A stretch of 64,000 nt of DNA from Treponema sp. (GCA_009777335.1 WRMC01000003.1:106864-170863), one strand, 5' to 3'; shown: positions 51,050 to 60,388, counted from the stretch's first letter. Notes: a model not told the origin generated them from the sequence alone. Translations and numbers: made by a program.

Positions 51050-52072
51050 ATGGTAGGTTCAATCTTAATGGAATCTCGTATATTTGATCGCCTTCAGTTC
51101 CTCACCGAAGAAGTCCTTTCCCGGCGCAGAAGGGCCAAACGGATCAAAAAAGAGAAGCAGAGCCGAAAAAACATGTTCCTCGACTGGATCGAAGCCTTTC
51201 TCTGGGCCGCCGGGGTGGTCCTCCTCATAAACCAGTACCTTTTTCAGGCCTACCAGATCCCTTCGGGGTCCATGATTGACACCCTTTTAATCGGGGACCG
51301 GATTTTCGTCAACAAGCTTATCTATGGGCCCGAACTGCTCCCGGGGCTGGCTAAGCTCCCCAGCCCCATCACCCCAAAACGAAACGATATAATCATCTTT
51401 GAAAGCCCCTCCTACATCTCCCGGGGCATAGCCTTTGACATAGCCCAGCGGGTGATCTACATGCTCACCCTTTCCTTCGTTGACATAGACAAGGACGAGC
51501 TGGGCCAGAGCCGGGCCCACTTTTTAATTAAGCGGGCCGTGGGGGTAGGGGGGGACTGGATCATCCCCGACCAGGGGGATCTTTACCTGCGCCCCGCCGG
51601 GGAAAGCCGCTGGTACGGCGAGGCCGAGTTCAATTCCCTCCTGGGCCTGGACCACAACCTGGCCCGGCTCATGAGGGAGGAGGACTATCCCAGCCTGAGG
51701 GCCGCAGGGACAGCCGCGGGCTACGCCGACCTGGGACTGCCGGTGACCCCCGCCCTGGCAGACAGGGCCTTCTTTTCGGGACATTACCCCGATGCCCTGG
51801 CCTATAACATGGCCAGGCTGGAGCTGCTCCGGGGGGCGAGCCCCCATGACGGGCGCTACACGACCCTCTATGCCCGCTACGCCATGGGCTGGTATGTACC
51901 CGAAACAAGGATCCTCCCCCTGGGGGATAACCGGGACAATTCCCGGGACGGCCGTCATTTTGGCCCCGTCTTGAGCAGCAAGGTCCTGGGCAGGGGTTCC
52001 ATAATCTACTGGCCCGGGAATTTTAACTTCCGGGACTTCGGAGCTTTTTCCCGTTTTGGCTTTATTCGATAG
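51050..52072 (+). CDS. lepB: Signal peptidase I (1), with insert
   Basis: 340 residues, longer than usual. One TM at residues ~45-65, then the catalytic Ser in Q-I-P-S-G-S-M, the catalytic Lys in F-L-I-K-R-A-V-G and the late G-D-N-R-D-N-S-R-D-G-R box. About 90 extra residues lie between the Lys box and the last box. It removes signal peptides at the outer face of the inner membrane. ATG 51050 is used; ATG 51068 is also possible. The second signal peptidase gene starts 9 bases after the stop. Confidence 0.92.
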   Translation: MVGSILMESRIFDRLQFLTEEVLSRRRRAKRIKKEKQSRKNMFLDWIEAFLWAAGVVLLINQYLFQAYQIPSGSMIDTLLIGDRIFVNKLIYGPELLPGLAKLPSPITPKRNDIIIFESPSYISRGIAFDIAQRVIYMLTLSFVDIDKDELGQSRAHFLIKRAVGVGGDWIIPDQGDLYLRPAGESRWYGEAEFNSLLGLDHNLARLMREEDYPSLRAAGTAAGYADLGLPVTPALADRAFFSGHYPDALAYNMARLELLRGASPHDGRYTTLYARYAMGWYVPETRILPLGDNRDNSRDGRHFGPVLSSKVLGRGSIIYWPGNFNFRDFGAFSRFGFIR

Positions 52073-52080
52073 GAGGAGCC

Positions 52081-52803
52081 ATGGCTAAGAGGGGACGTAC
52101 CTTTTCCTATGCGAGCCACAAGACCCAGCGCCGCCGGGTCTACTGGATCTTCGCAGGGGTCATAATCTTCTTTCTTTTAAATTCCGCTGTCTCCTATTTT
52201 TTTACCATGAGGGTCCTCCGGAACCAATCCATGGAACCCAATCTTTTATGGGGGGATCATTTCATTTTTTCTTCCTATCAGATCTACTCCCTGGTTCCGG
52301 GCCTCTCCCCGGATGCCTCTCTGCCCCTTCAGCGGGGGAACGTGGTTCTATTGGATCTCTACCCCGGGGATCCTCCGGGCCCAGTCTTGAGCCTGGCGGA
52401 CCGGCTCCTCCGCTTCTTCAGCGCCCAGAGGCTCAGCCTGGTGGACCGGGACGAGTTCCACTTTGTGAAGCGGGTCATTGGGCTTCCGGGGGATGAAATT
52501 ACCATGAACAATTTTGTCATCCGGGTAAGGGAGCGGGGCTCTGCCTTCAGCCTTACGGAGTTTGAGTTAAGCGTCCAGGACTATACTCCGGGGATCCCCC
52601 AGAACCCGGCCCTCTGGGATAGCTACCTCCCCTTTTCGGGATACTTCGATCCCATAGTCCTGGGGGAAGACGAATACTTTCTCTTGAGCGACGACCGGAG
52701 CAATACCAACGATTCCCGGACCTGGGGGCCCGTTCCCTCTTCGGCCATCCAGGGGAGGGCCCTTTTTCGTTACTGGCCCCTGCGGCGCATGGGCCGGCCC
52801 TAG
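52081..52803 (+). CDS. lepB: Signal peptidase I (2)
   Basis: 240 residues. The TM segment is at ~20-42; Ser in R-N-Q-S-M-E-P-N; Lys in F-V-K-R-V-I-G-L-P-G-D; last box S-D-D-R-S-N-T-N-D-S-R. It is a standard-size peptidase just behind the larger one (AGGAGG then ATG). The pair may divide substrates. It shares little with its neighbour beyond the motifs, so it is not a recent duplicate. Confidence 0.92.
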   Translation: MAKRGRTFSYASHKTQRRRVYWIFAGVIIFFLLNSAVSYFFTMRVLRNQSMEPNLLWGDHFIFSSYQIYSLVPGLSPDASLPLQRGNVVLLDLYPGDPPGPVLSLADRLLRFFSAQRLSLVDRDEFHFVKRVIGLPGDEITMNNFVIRVRERGSAFSLTEFELSVQDYTPGIPQNPALWDSYLPFSGYFDPIVLGEDEYFLLSDDRSNTNDSRTWGPVPSSAIQGRALFRYWPLRRMGRP

Positions 52804-52811
52804 GCCCCCTA

Positions 52812-53984
52812 GTGGAAGCTTCCCTCTATATCCACGTCCCCTTCTGCTCCCCCAACCCCCAGAGCCGCGGGGGAAAATGCGATTACTGCGATTTTTACTC
52901 GGTCCCCCTCAATAGCTCCGGGGCCCTTCTGGATCAGTATGTAAAGATCCTCCTTTCCGAGGCCGAAGGCTTCTTTAAAACCCTGCAATTGAGCCGGGTC
53001 CCCACGGTCTATGTGGGCGGGGGCACCCCTTCAGTCCTTGGTCCTGAGCGGGTCCGGCAGCTCCTGGGAGCCATCCTGGGCCGGATCAAGCTGGAAACCG
53101 GAGGGGTCCCCGAAGAAGTCACCCTGGAGGCCAACCCCGAGACCGCCGGCGAGGCCCTTCTGGAGGCTGCCAGGGAAGGGGGGGCCTCGAGGCTTTCTCT
53201 GGGGGTCCAGAGCTTCCATGGCCCCTCCCGCCGAAGGGCCGGACGGGGAGGGGATGAAGGCCTCCTGGATGAGCGCCTTGCCCTGGGGGCCCGTTACTTT
53301 CCCCAGGCCCTGTCGGCGGACCTTATCTCGGGCTTCCCCGGCCAGGACGAAGAGATCCTTGCCCGGGACATAGGGGCCCTCCTGGCCCATGGGCCGGCCC
53401 ATGTGTCCCTCTATGCCCTTTCGGTGGATCCCGCCTCGGAGCTATACGGGGACCCGGATAGGGCCGACCAGATCTGGCTGGCGGGCCGGGACCTCCTCGA
53501 GAAGGCCGGATACCGCCAGTATGAGATTTCCAATTTCTGCCCCCCCGGGAATGAATCCCTCCACAACCTCCGCTACTGGGCCATGAAGAGCTGGTTCGCC
53601 CTGGGGCCCTCGGCTTCCGGGACCCTCATCCATGGGCAGGGGGCCCTGCGCTATACCATCCCCGCGGACCTGGAGACCTGGCTTTCCCGGGGGCCCTGCG
53701 CTCTTGAGGGGGGCCCCTTCCTCCCCCACCTGGAAGAGCTGGACCGGGGGGCCCTGATAAAGGACAGCCTCCTCATGGGCTTTCGCTGCCTGGGGGGCCC
53801 CGACGGGGAGCTCTTTAATGAGCGCTTTGGGACTTCCATTGAATCCTTGATTCCCCGGACCCTGGGGAGCTGGAAGGACCGGCTCCAAAAAGACCGGCTG
53901 GCCCTCAACCGGGAGGGGCTCCTCTTTTTGAATAGCTTTTTGGTTGATGTCTTTGGGGAGTTAGAAGATACTAGTTTGGGATGA
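52812..53984 (+). CDS. hemW: Radical SAM HemW-like protein
   Basis: 390 residues. Y-I-H-V-P-F-C, Y-V-G-G-G-T-P-S, L-G-V-Q-S-F and S-A-D-L-I-S-G-F-P-G fit HemW. The cluster motif is unusual: the first Cys (in P-F-C-S-P) is followed by ten residues, not three, before K-C-D-Y-C, so it reads C-x10-C-x2-C. HemW is a haem chaperone, not a true coproporphyrinogen oxidase. GTG start 9 bases after lepB. The 3' end overlaps the helicase by 14 bases. Confidence 0.82.
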   Translation: MEASLYIHVPFCSPNPQSRGGKCDYCDFYSVPLNSSGALLDQYVKILLSEAEGFFKTLQLSRVPTVYVGGGTPSVLGPERVRQLLGAILGRIKLETGGVPEEVTLEANPETAGEALLEAAREGGASRLSLGVQSFHGPSRRRAGRGGDEGLLDERLALGARYFPQALSADLISGFPGQDEEILARDIGALLAHGPAHVSLYALSVDPASELYGDPDRADQIWLAGRDLLEKAGYRQYEISNFCPPGNESLHNLRYWAMKSWFALGPSASGTLIHGQGALRYTIPADLETWLSRGPCALEGGPFLPHLEELDRGALIKDSLLMGFRCLGGPDGELFNERFGTSIESLIPRTLGSWKDRLQKDRLALNREGLLFLNSFLVDVFGELEDTSLG

Positions 53985-56496
53985 CCAGGTCCGAGAGGCG
54001 GCGGTAGCACTGATTGAGGATCCGTTTTTTATCCCCCCCCGGGGCATCCCCCAGTTCATCGATCAGGGACTCAAGGCTCGAGAGGCTCTCGTGCAGGCTG
54101 GTATGGAAGCCCCGGGAGCAGGTGATGCGGTAGGTTCCATCCCCATCGCTAAAGAGGGTGATAAAACCCAGGACCCCCCGCTTGGACTTTCCCTTCCCCC
54201 TGGAGCTTCCCTTCTTGCCCTCCTTCCATGGGGCCGCCTTGACCAGATCGGGCAGGACCTTCATGAGATCGTCCAGATCCTCCGGGGTCCGGTAGAGGCG
54301 GTTGGATTGGGATTTCCGGGACCTATAGTCTTCGATTCCCAAAGAAGAAAAAATCGAGAGGATCAGGTCCAGCTTTTCCCCCCCCAGGAGGGTGTACTGG
54401 TTTTCTATGCTGATGAAGCCCCGAAGGCCCTTGTAAAGGCCCCTCTGCTCGGCCTTTAGGGTCCCCCTAAGGGGAGCCAGGCTTTCCCAGGGGAGCCGCA
54501 CGGTTTTTCGGCCCTTGATGGTCTCGATGTCAAAGACCTCGGCCCCGATTTTGATGCGGTTCGTAAAGTCCCTGGGTTTTTGCAGTTTGGGCCCCGGGTG
54601 GGCATCCTCCAGGCTCCGGCTTAGGGCGGGGCTAATCCTGGACAGGATGGAGAAGGGCAGGGGACTCACCGACATGGCGTACATCCTGGTGGTTTGGATG
54701 ATCTCCCCCGCCACGATGATTTCGGGGTTCTTTCTGAACATCACCGAGCCCGGATGGATCAGGATCTTCTCCGCCGTCAGGCTCCGGTACATTTCCCGCC
54801 CCTCCCTGACGCAGACAAATTGAATGAGTCCCCGGGCCACCGCCGCCAGGTAGTCCTCCCGGCTCCCTCCCCTCTGAAGGGGGATCTTAAGGGAAGAGAC
54901 TATCTCTTGAAGCTGAACCACCACGTTGGCGATCTCGGCCATGGCCCTGGGGTCCAGGTAATTGTCTTCGCAGAACCTGTCCTTCGAGGTGCTCTGATTA
55001 TAGGCATCGTAGAGGATGAGATAGGACACAAAGTCCCCCCCCTCATCCCGAAAGCGGTGATGGGCCCGCCGGGCGTCGGTTTCCTCCCCCGGGGGAAGGA
55101 TATAGGGGCTCTGGGTGGATAAAAAGGCCGCCGCAATGATGGTCTCTATGAGCACCTGGGGATAACGGAGGATTCCCTCCACGATGATCCTCGAATGCCG
55201 GGGCCCCAGGGGGAACTCGGTCATGAGCTTCCCTATGGATGAAAGGCTGTGATCCTCCTCCAGGGCCTCCAGGAGCTTCAGGGTATTGATGGCCGCCACC
55301 AGACCCTCCCGGCCGGGGGAGGAAATAAAGTCAAACTCTTCGAAGGAGCTGATCCCCAGATCGGCCATACGAAGGACCACCTCCGAGAGGTCGGTGCGGA
55401 AGATCTCTTCGGTGGTAAAGAGGGGCCGGGCCTGAAAGTCCTTGCGGCTGTAGAGGCGGTAGCAGCTGCCCTCCCGGGTGCGGCCCGCCCGGCCCCGCCT
55501 CTGGTTAGCCGAGGCCTTCGAGATGGGGGACTCGACCAGGCTGGAGGTAAAGGTCTTGGGATTATAATGGTTCAGCTTCGAGAGCCCCGAATCGATGACC
55601 GCCGAGATCCCGTCTATGGTCACCGATGTCTCGGCGATGTTGGTAGCAATAACCACCTTGGTTTTCCCCTCCGGGGGAGGAAGAAAGACCCGCTCCTGCT
55701 CTTCCTTGCCAAGCCTTCCATAGAGGGGAACCAGAGAGAGCTTATCCCTCTGGGGCCCCTGGGCCAGGGCGGCCATGCAGTCCTTGATCATTTTTTCGCC
55801 GGGTAAAAAAACCAGGATGTCCCCCCCCTCTTCTTCCTGGACCAGCCGGCCGGTGATGGCGCCGATCTTGGCGATCATGGCATCCGATACCGCCAGAGAT
55901 GAGGCGGAGGCCCCCAGGACCGGGGGGTCGTAGATGAGGCTCACCGGGTAGGTCTCGGCGTCGATCTTTACCACCGGACACTGGCCCAGGTACTCAGAAA
56001 AAACCAGGGCATTGATGGTGGCCGAAGAAATGATGAGCTTAAACTCCCTCCGTTGTTCCAGGACCCGCTTTAAGAGGCCCAGGATAAAATCGATATTCAG
56101 GCTCCGTTCATGGGCCTCATCGACCAGGAGGCAGTCGTACTTCGAGAGCCAGGGATCCAGCTTCATCTCCTGTAAAAGGATGCCGTCGGTCATGATTTTG
56201 ATTTTTGTGGCCGGCAGGGTCCGGTCTTCGAAGCGCATCTTATAGCCCACCAGGCCCGGCATGGGTTCTCCCATCTGGCGGGCGATGAACTCGCTCACCG
56301 AAAGGGCCGCGATGCGCCGGGGCTGGGTAACCCCAATCATGCCCCCCTTCGAATAGCCCGCCTCGTGGAGGATCACCGGCAGCTGGGTGGTCTTCCCCGA
56401 CCCCGTGGGGCTCTCCACAACAATGGCCTGGTAATCCTCCAGGGCCCTCAAGATTAGTTCCTTATGCCGATACACGGGCAGGTCAAGGTAATGCAT
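53971..56496 (-). CDS. DEAH-box ATP-dependent helicase (HrpA-like)
   Basis: 841 residues. Walker A is G-S-G-K-T-T near residue 33; D-E-A-H is near residue 127; S-A-T follows, then T-N-I-A-E-T-S-V-T and Q-R-R-G-R-A-G-R. Winged-helix and OB regions follow. Bacterial members unwind RNA and are linked to mRNA processing or ribosome rescue. HrpA and HrpB cannot be separated securely by length. No ribosome site is seen; TATTAC ends six bases before the ATG. Upstream is repeat locus 3. Confidence 0.93.
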   Translation of the reverse strand: MHYLDLPVYRHKELILRALEDYQAIVVESPTGSGKTTQLPVILHEAGYSKGGMIGVTQPRRIAALSVSEFIARQMGEPMPGLVGYKMRFEDRTLPATKIKIMTDGILLQEMKLDPWLSKYDCLLVDEAHERSLNIDFILGLLKRVLEQRREFKLIISSATINALVFSEYLGQCPVVKIDAETYPVSLIYDPPVLGASASSLAVSDAMIAKIGAITGRLVQEEEGGDILVFLPGEKMIKDCMAALAQGPQRDKLSLVPLYGRLGKEEQERVFLPPPEGKTKVVIATNIAETSVTIDGISAVIDSGLSKLNHYNPKTFTSSLVESPISKASANQRRGRAGRTREGSCYRLYSRKDFQARPLFTTEEIFRTDLSEVVLRMADLGISSFEEFDFISSPGREGLVAAINTLKLLEALEEDHSLSSIGKLMTEFPLGPRHSRIIVEGILRYPQVLIETIIAAAFLSTQSPYILPPGEETDARRAHHRFRDEGGDFVSYLILYDAYNQSTSKDRFCEDNYLDPRAMAEIANVVVQLQEIVSSLKIPLQRGGSREDYLAAVARGLIQFVCVREGREMYRSLTAEKILIHPGSVMFRKNPEIIVAGEIIQTTRMYAMSVSPLPFSILSRISPALSRSLEDAHPGPKLQKPRDFTNRIKIGAEVFDIETIKGRKTVRLPWESLAPLRGTLKAEQRGLYKGLRGFISIENQYTLLGGEKLDLILSIFSSLGIEDYRSRKSQSNRLYRTPEDLDDLMKVLPDLVKAAPWKEGKKGSSRGKGKSKRGVLGFITLFSDGDGTYRITCSRGFHTSLHESLSSLESLIDELGDAPGGDKKRILNQCYRRLSDLVIPN

Positions 56497-56539
56497 AGGT
56501 ATGTAATATGTGTATAGTATAAATGAAATATATACTAGT

Positions 56540-56727
56540 TACGAAGACAGACCATACGCCCTCTCGCTGGTCAGCAAACAATCCCCAGCGGCTCAAGCGG
56601 CCTGACCACATGATCTATGACTCAATTGAAGCGTATGAAATTACTACGGTTTTACATTCTATTAAGTTAGGTGGTCAGCCGAAATCGCCGCCGGGAATTT
56701 TTGCAGCACCAGCGTTGAAAGATACGG
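56540..56727 (-). repeat. Structured interspersed repeat R6 (candidate RNA element)
   Basis: On the minus strand: P1 CGCTGGT (56714-56708) with ACCAGCG (56571-56565); P2 GCAAAAATTCCC (56704-56693) with GGGGATTGTTTGC (56586-56574), one G bulged after five pairs; core GGCGGCGATTTCGGC; P3 TGACCAC (56677-56671 on + reads GTGGTCA) with GTGGTCA (56609-56603). The P1 change A-T to T-A relative to R1-R5 is compensatory. Its U-G wobble in P2 exists only on this strand. Confidence 0.7.
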
Positions 56728-56774
56728 GTGGTTCGATAAAAGATGATCATCGAAAACCACCTACAAGGTATAGT
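56727..56774 (+). repeat. Shared hairpin module, copy 2
   Basis: GGTGGTT-CGAT (56727-56737) pairs with ATCG-AA-AACCACC (56749-56761) around AAAAGATGATC, followed by CTACAAGGTATAG. It is nearly the same as the module at 12811-12856. Confidence 0.6.
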
Positions 56775-56844
56775 CTGACACCTTTGTCGGGGATGTTTTA
56801 TCACTCTTTCTTACCCACCACACTTGTAAAGATTGATACTTAAA

Positions 56845-57049
56845 GGCTCTTCTCAGACCAACCGCGCATTGCTTGCTCAGCTGGAGCAAAAAATGGTCCA
56901 TGCGGCGATTTCGGCTGACTACACAATCAATGAAAATATGAAATCAGGGAAACACGAAATAAATAAATTTTTTACCGGCTGTGTAGTCAGGCCGCTGGAG
57001 CCGCAGGGGCCATGTTTTTGTCCAGCGGTGAACTGATAATGAGGTCTTG
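56845..57049 (+). repeat. Structured interspersed repeat R2 (candidate RNA element)
   Basis: Same start (GGCTCTTCTCA) and end (TAATGAGGTCTTGA) as R1. P3 is TGACTACACA (56916-56925) with TGTGTAGTCA (56980-56989), ten perfect pairs in which two positions differ from R1 and both are compensated. The region between the P3 arms is AT-rich and not conserved. It lies directly upstream of the ppdK leader. Confidence 0.7.
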
Positions 57050-57178
57050 AGTTAATAGTCATTATTTTAATAAGTATTAATCTATTTTGGTATAGTCATT
57101 GTTTGCACTTTCTGCTACAATCATTACTAAAGATATGCTAATTCATTATTATTGAATGATACCAATGGAGGTCTATGT

Positions 57179-60100
57179 ATGGCGATGAAAAATGTTTATT
57201 TCTTTGGTGCTGGTAAAACCGAAGGCGATGCTTCAATGAGGGACACCCTCGGCGGTAAAGGTGCCAATTTGGCGGAGATGACTAATCTGGGGATCCCCGT
57301 ACCCCCCGGGTTCACCATCACCACCGATGTCTGTGCTGCCTATTATAACAACGGCAAAAAGCTCCCCCCGGGGCTGGAAAAGGATGTTTTAGCCATCCTC
57401 ACCCGGCTGGAAAAAACCATGGGGAAAAAGCTTGGGGACCCCAGTGATCCCCTCCTCGTTTCCATCCGTTCCGGTGCCGCCGCATCCATGCCCGGCATGA
57501 TGGACACGGTCCTTAACCTGGGCATGACCGACCGTTCGGTCCGGGGACTTATTGCCCAAACCAGGAATCCCCGCTTTGCCTGGGATGCCTATCGCCGCTT
57601 TATCCAGATGTACTGCAATGTGGTCATGGAAGTTTCCCACGATGCCTTCGAAGAATCCCTGGAAAAAATGAAACATGCCCGGGGGGTCAAGCAGGACAAC
57701 GAACTCACCGCGGGGGATCTGGAAAGGCTCGTGGATCAGTATAAACTTATCGTTAAGAAAGAAACCGGCAAGGACTTTCCCCAGAATCCTCTGGATCAGC
57801 TTTGGGGTTCGGTCCGGGCGGTCTTTGATTCCTGGAACAATGACCGGGCCATCAAGTACCGGCAGTTAAATAACATTCGGGGCCTCAAGGGAACCGCCGT
57901 TAATGTCCAGTCCATGGTCTTCGGGAACTACGGAGACGATTCGGGCACCGGGGTCTGCTTTAGCCGTGACCCCTCCACGGGCGAAAACGCCTTCTACGGC
58001 GAGTTCCTCATGAACGCCCAGGGCGAAGACGTGGTGGCCGGTATCCGGACCCCCGACAAAATCGAGGGCCTGGCGAAGAAGCAAAAAAAATCCTTCGACG
58101 AACTGGTCAGATACAAGAACCGCCTGGAAAAACACTTCCGGGACATGCAGGACATTGAGTTCACCATCCAGCAGGGCCGGCTCTACATCTTACAGACCCG
58201 GAACGGCAAGCGGACCGGTGCGGCGGCCATCAAGATCGCCCTGGACATGGTGGCTGAAAAGCTCATCACCAAGGAACAGGCCGTGGCCAGGGTGAGCCCC
58301 GAACTTTTGGATCAGCTCCTCCATCCCATGATTGACGCCAATGCTCGCAAGAGTGCCCGGGTCCTGGCCAAGGGGCTCAATGCATCCCCCGGAGCCGCCT
58401 GCGGCAAGATCGTCTTTACCGCCGATGAAGCCGAAGAGTGGCACGCCCGGGGCGAAAAGGTCATGCTGGTCCGCCGCGAAACCAGCCCCGAAGACATCGG
58501 GGGTATGCACGTGGCCCAGGGTATCATCACCTCCACCGGCGGGATGACCAGCCATGCGGCAGTCGTTGCCAGAGGCATGGGTACCCCCTGTATCGCCGGC
58601 GCCACCGCTGTCATCATCCAGGGCAAGAACATGACCATAGGTTCCAAGTCCTATAGGGAAGGGGATTTTATCACCATAGACGGTTCCACCGGCGAGATCT
58701 TCGACGGCCAGGTTCCCCTGGTGGCCCCCAAGATTTCCAAGGACATGGTCACCTTCTTAAAGTGGTGTGATGAAATCACCACCAAGAGCAAGAGGGGAAC
58801 CCAGAAGGGCTTTGAGGTCTGGGCCAACGCCGAGGCCCCCGAAGACGCCAAACGGGCCTTCGACTTTGGCGCCCAGGGCATAGGGCTCTGCCGGACCGAG
58901 CACATGTTCTTTGACCGGGAGAAGATCCCCCACTTTAGGGCCATGATCGTAGCCAACAGTCTGGCAGACCGCAAGGCGGCCCTCCAGAAGATCCTGCCCC
59001 TTCAACAGAAGGATTTCTTCGGTATCTTTAAATCCATGGAAGGGAAGCCCGTAGTCATCCGGCTTTTAGATCCCCCCCTCCACGAATTCCTCCCCCAGAC
59101 TCCGGAACTGGTAAAGGAACTGGCGGACCAGATCAGGCTTTCCCCTGCAGCCCTCCAGGCAAAGATTGACAGCCTCCACGAGATGAACCCCATGCTGGGT
59201 CACCGGGGCTGCCGTCTGGCCCTTACCTACCCCGAAATCTACGACATGCAGGTCGAGGCCATAGCCCTGGCGGCGGTGGAATGTGTGAAGCAGAAGATCC
59301 CGGTAAAACCGGAGATCATGATTCCCCTTATCATCACCCCCAACGAGCTTGAGTTCCTCAGGGGCAATGCAGAGAAGGTCTTAAAGAAGGTCTTCGATGC
59401 CGCCAAGATCAGGGTTCCCATCAAGATCGGCACCATGATCGAGGTCCCCCGGGCTGCAATACAGTCCCGGTCCATCGCCCCCCATGCGGACTTCTATAGC
59501 TTTGGCACCAACGACCTGACCCAGATGACCCTGGGGATCAGCCGGGACGACGGCGCCAACTTCCTTCCCCACTATGTGGAACAGACCGTCCTGGCCGACG
59601 ATCCCTTCAAGACCATTGATGAAGGAGCCGTGGGCTATCTTATCGACCATGCGGTTCGCGAAGGCCGTTCGGTAAAACCGGATCTTAAGATTGGTATCTG
59701 CGGAGAGCATGGGGGCGATCCTGCTACCATAGATTTCTGCTACCGGGCCGGACTCTCCTACGTGTCCTGTTCGCCCTTCAGGGTCCCCCTGGCCCGGCTC
59801 GCCGCCGCCCAGGCAGTACTGGCCAACGGCAAAAAGAGCAGCAGCTCCAGCGCCGCGGCGGATAAACCCGCCGCCAGGGGCCGCAAGCCCGCCGCCCGGG
59901 GCAGAAAGCCTGCCGCCAAGAAACCCGCAAAGAAGGCAGCAGCCAAGAAGCCCGGCCGCAAACCCGCCGCCAAAAAGCCCGCCGGCCGCAAGGTCGCCGA
60001 CAAGAGGACGGCTATCAAAAAAACCGCGGCCAAGAAGCCCGGCCGTAAGCCCGCCGCCAAGAAGGCCCCTGGCCGCAAGCCAGCTGCTAAAAAGGCAACG

Positions 60101-60388
60101 GTAAAAAAGGCTGCCGATAGAAAAGCCACGGTCCGGAAAGCAGCGGTCAAGAAGACCCCTGGACGGAAACCGGCGGTGAAGAAAGCGGCGGTAAAGAAAG
60201 CGGCAGTAAAGAAAGCGACCGTGAAAAAAGCGGCCGTAAAAAAGCCGGTGGCCAGAAAGGCCGCTGACAAGAAACCAGTGGTCCGCAAGGCAGCTGTAAA
60301 GAAAGCAGCGGTGAAAAAAGCTCCGGCGAAGAAAGCCGCGGCCAAGAAACCCGCAGCCAGAAAAGCAGCCCCCAGAAGGGCCAAGTAA
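57179..60388 (+). CDS. ppdK: Pyruvate, phosphate dikinase with histone-H1-like C-terminal tail
   Basis: 1069 residues. Residues 1-884 are a full-length PPDK: G-G-K-G-A-N-L-A-E-M near the start, phospho-His H459 in G-G-M-T-S-H-A-A-V-V-A-R-G-M, and G-I-C-G-E-H-G-G-D-P with the C-terminal PEP site. It interconverts pyruvate, ATP and phosphate with PEP, AMP and PPi. From ~59831 an extra 185 residues are almost only Lys, Ala, Pro, Val and Arg in K-K-A/P-A repeats, like eukaryotic H1 or bacterial Hc1 tails. The ATG at 57179 follows GGAGG by seven bases; an upstream in-frame start (57152) lacks this. A terminator follows. Confidence 0.93.
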   Translation: MAMKNVYFFGAGKTEGDASMRDTLGGKGANLAEMTNLGIPVPPGFTITTDVCAAYYNNGKKLPPGLEKDVLAILTRLEKTMGKKLGDPSDPLLVSIRSGAAASMPGMMDTVLNLGMTDRSVRGLIAQTRNPRFAWDAYRRFIQMYCNVVMEVSHDAFEESLEKMKHARGVKQDNELTAGDLERLVDQYKLIVKKETGKDFPQNPLDQLWGSVRAVFDSWNNDRAIKYRQLNNIRGLKGTAVNVQSMVFGNYGDDSGTGVCFSRDPSTGENAFYGEFLMNAQGEDVVAGIRTPDKIEGLAKKQKKSFDELVRYKNRLEKHFRDMQDIEFTIQQGRLYILQTRNGKRTGAAAIKIALDMVAEKLITKEQAVARVSPELLDQLLHPMIDANARKSARVLAKGLNASPGAACGKIVFTADEAEEWHARGEKVMLVRRETSPEDIGGMHVAQGIITSTGGMTSHAAVVARGMGTPCIAGATAVIIQGKNMTIGSKSYREGDFITIDGSTGEIFDGQVPLVAPKISKDMVTFLKWCDEITTKSKRGTQKGFEVWANAEAPEDAKRAFDFGAQGIGLCRTEHMFFDREKIPHFRAMIVANSLADRKAALQKILPLQQKDFFGIFKSMEGKPVVIRLLDPPLHEFLPQTPELVKELADQIRLSPAALQAKIDSLHEMNPMLGHRGCRLALTYPEIYDMQVEAIALAAVECVKQKIPVKPEIMIPLIITPNELEFLRGNAEKVLKKVFDAAKIRVPIKIGTMIEVPRAAIQSRSIAPHADFYSFGTNDLTQMTLGISRDDGANFLPHYVEQTVLADDPFKTIDEGAVGYLIDHAVREGRSVKPDLKIGICGEHGGDPATIDFCYRAGLSYVSCSPFRVPLARLAAAQAVLANGKKSSSSSAAADKPAARGRKPAARGRKPAAKKPAKKAAAKKPGRKPAAKKPAGRKVADKRTAIKKTAAKKPGRKPAAKKAPGRKPAAKKATVKKAADRKATVRKAAVKKTPGRKPAVKKAAVKKAAVKKATVKKAAVKKPVARKAADKKPVVRKAAVKKAAVKKAPAKKAAAKKPAARKAAPRRAK

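Larger units (their letters stand above)
56497..57178. other. Gene-free repeat locus 3 and ppdK leader
   Basis: It holds the minus-strand repeat R6, the shared hairpin module (56727-56761), TCTGACACC and the plus-strand repeat R2, followed by an AT-rich leader for ppdK (57050-57178). R6 and R2 are head-to-head around the hairpin, the same arrangement as R5 and R1 at locus 1. TACAAT at 57115-57120 could be a -10, but no convincing -35 is seen. Confidence 0.7.

Noticed and set aside
56523..56843. 106-codon open frame in repeat locus 3
   Set aside because: It runs through R6 and the hairpin module, with no ribosome site and no resemblance to a protein family.
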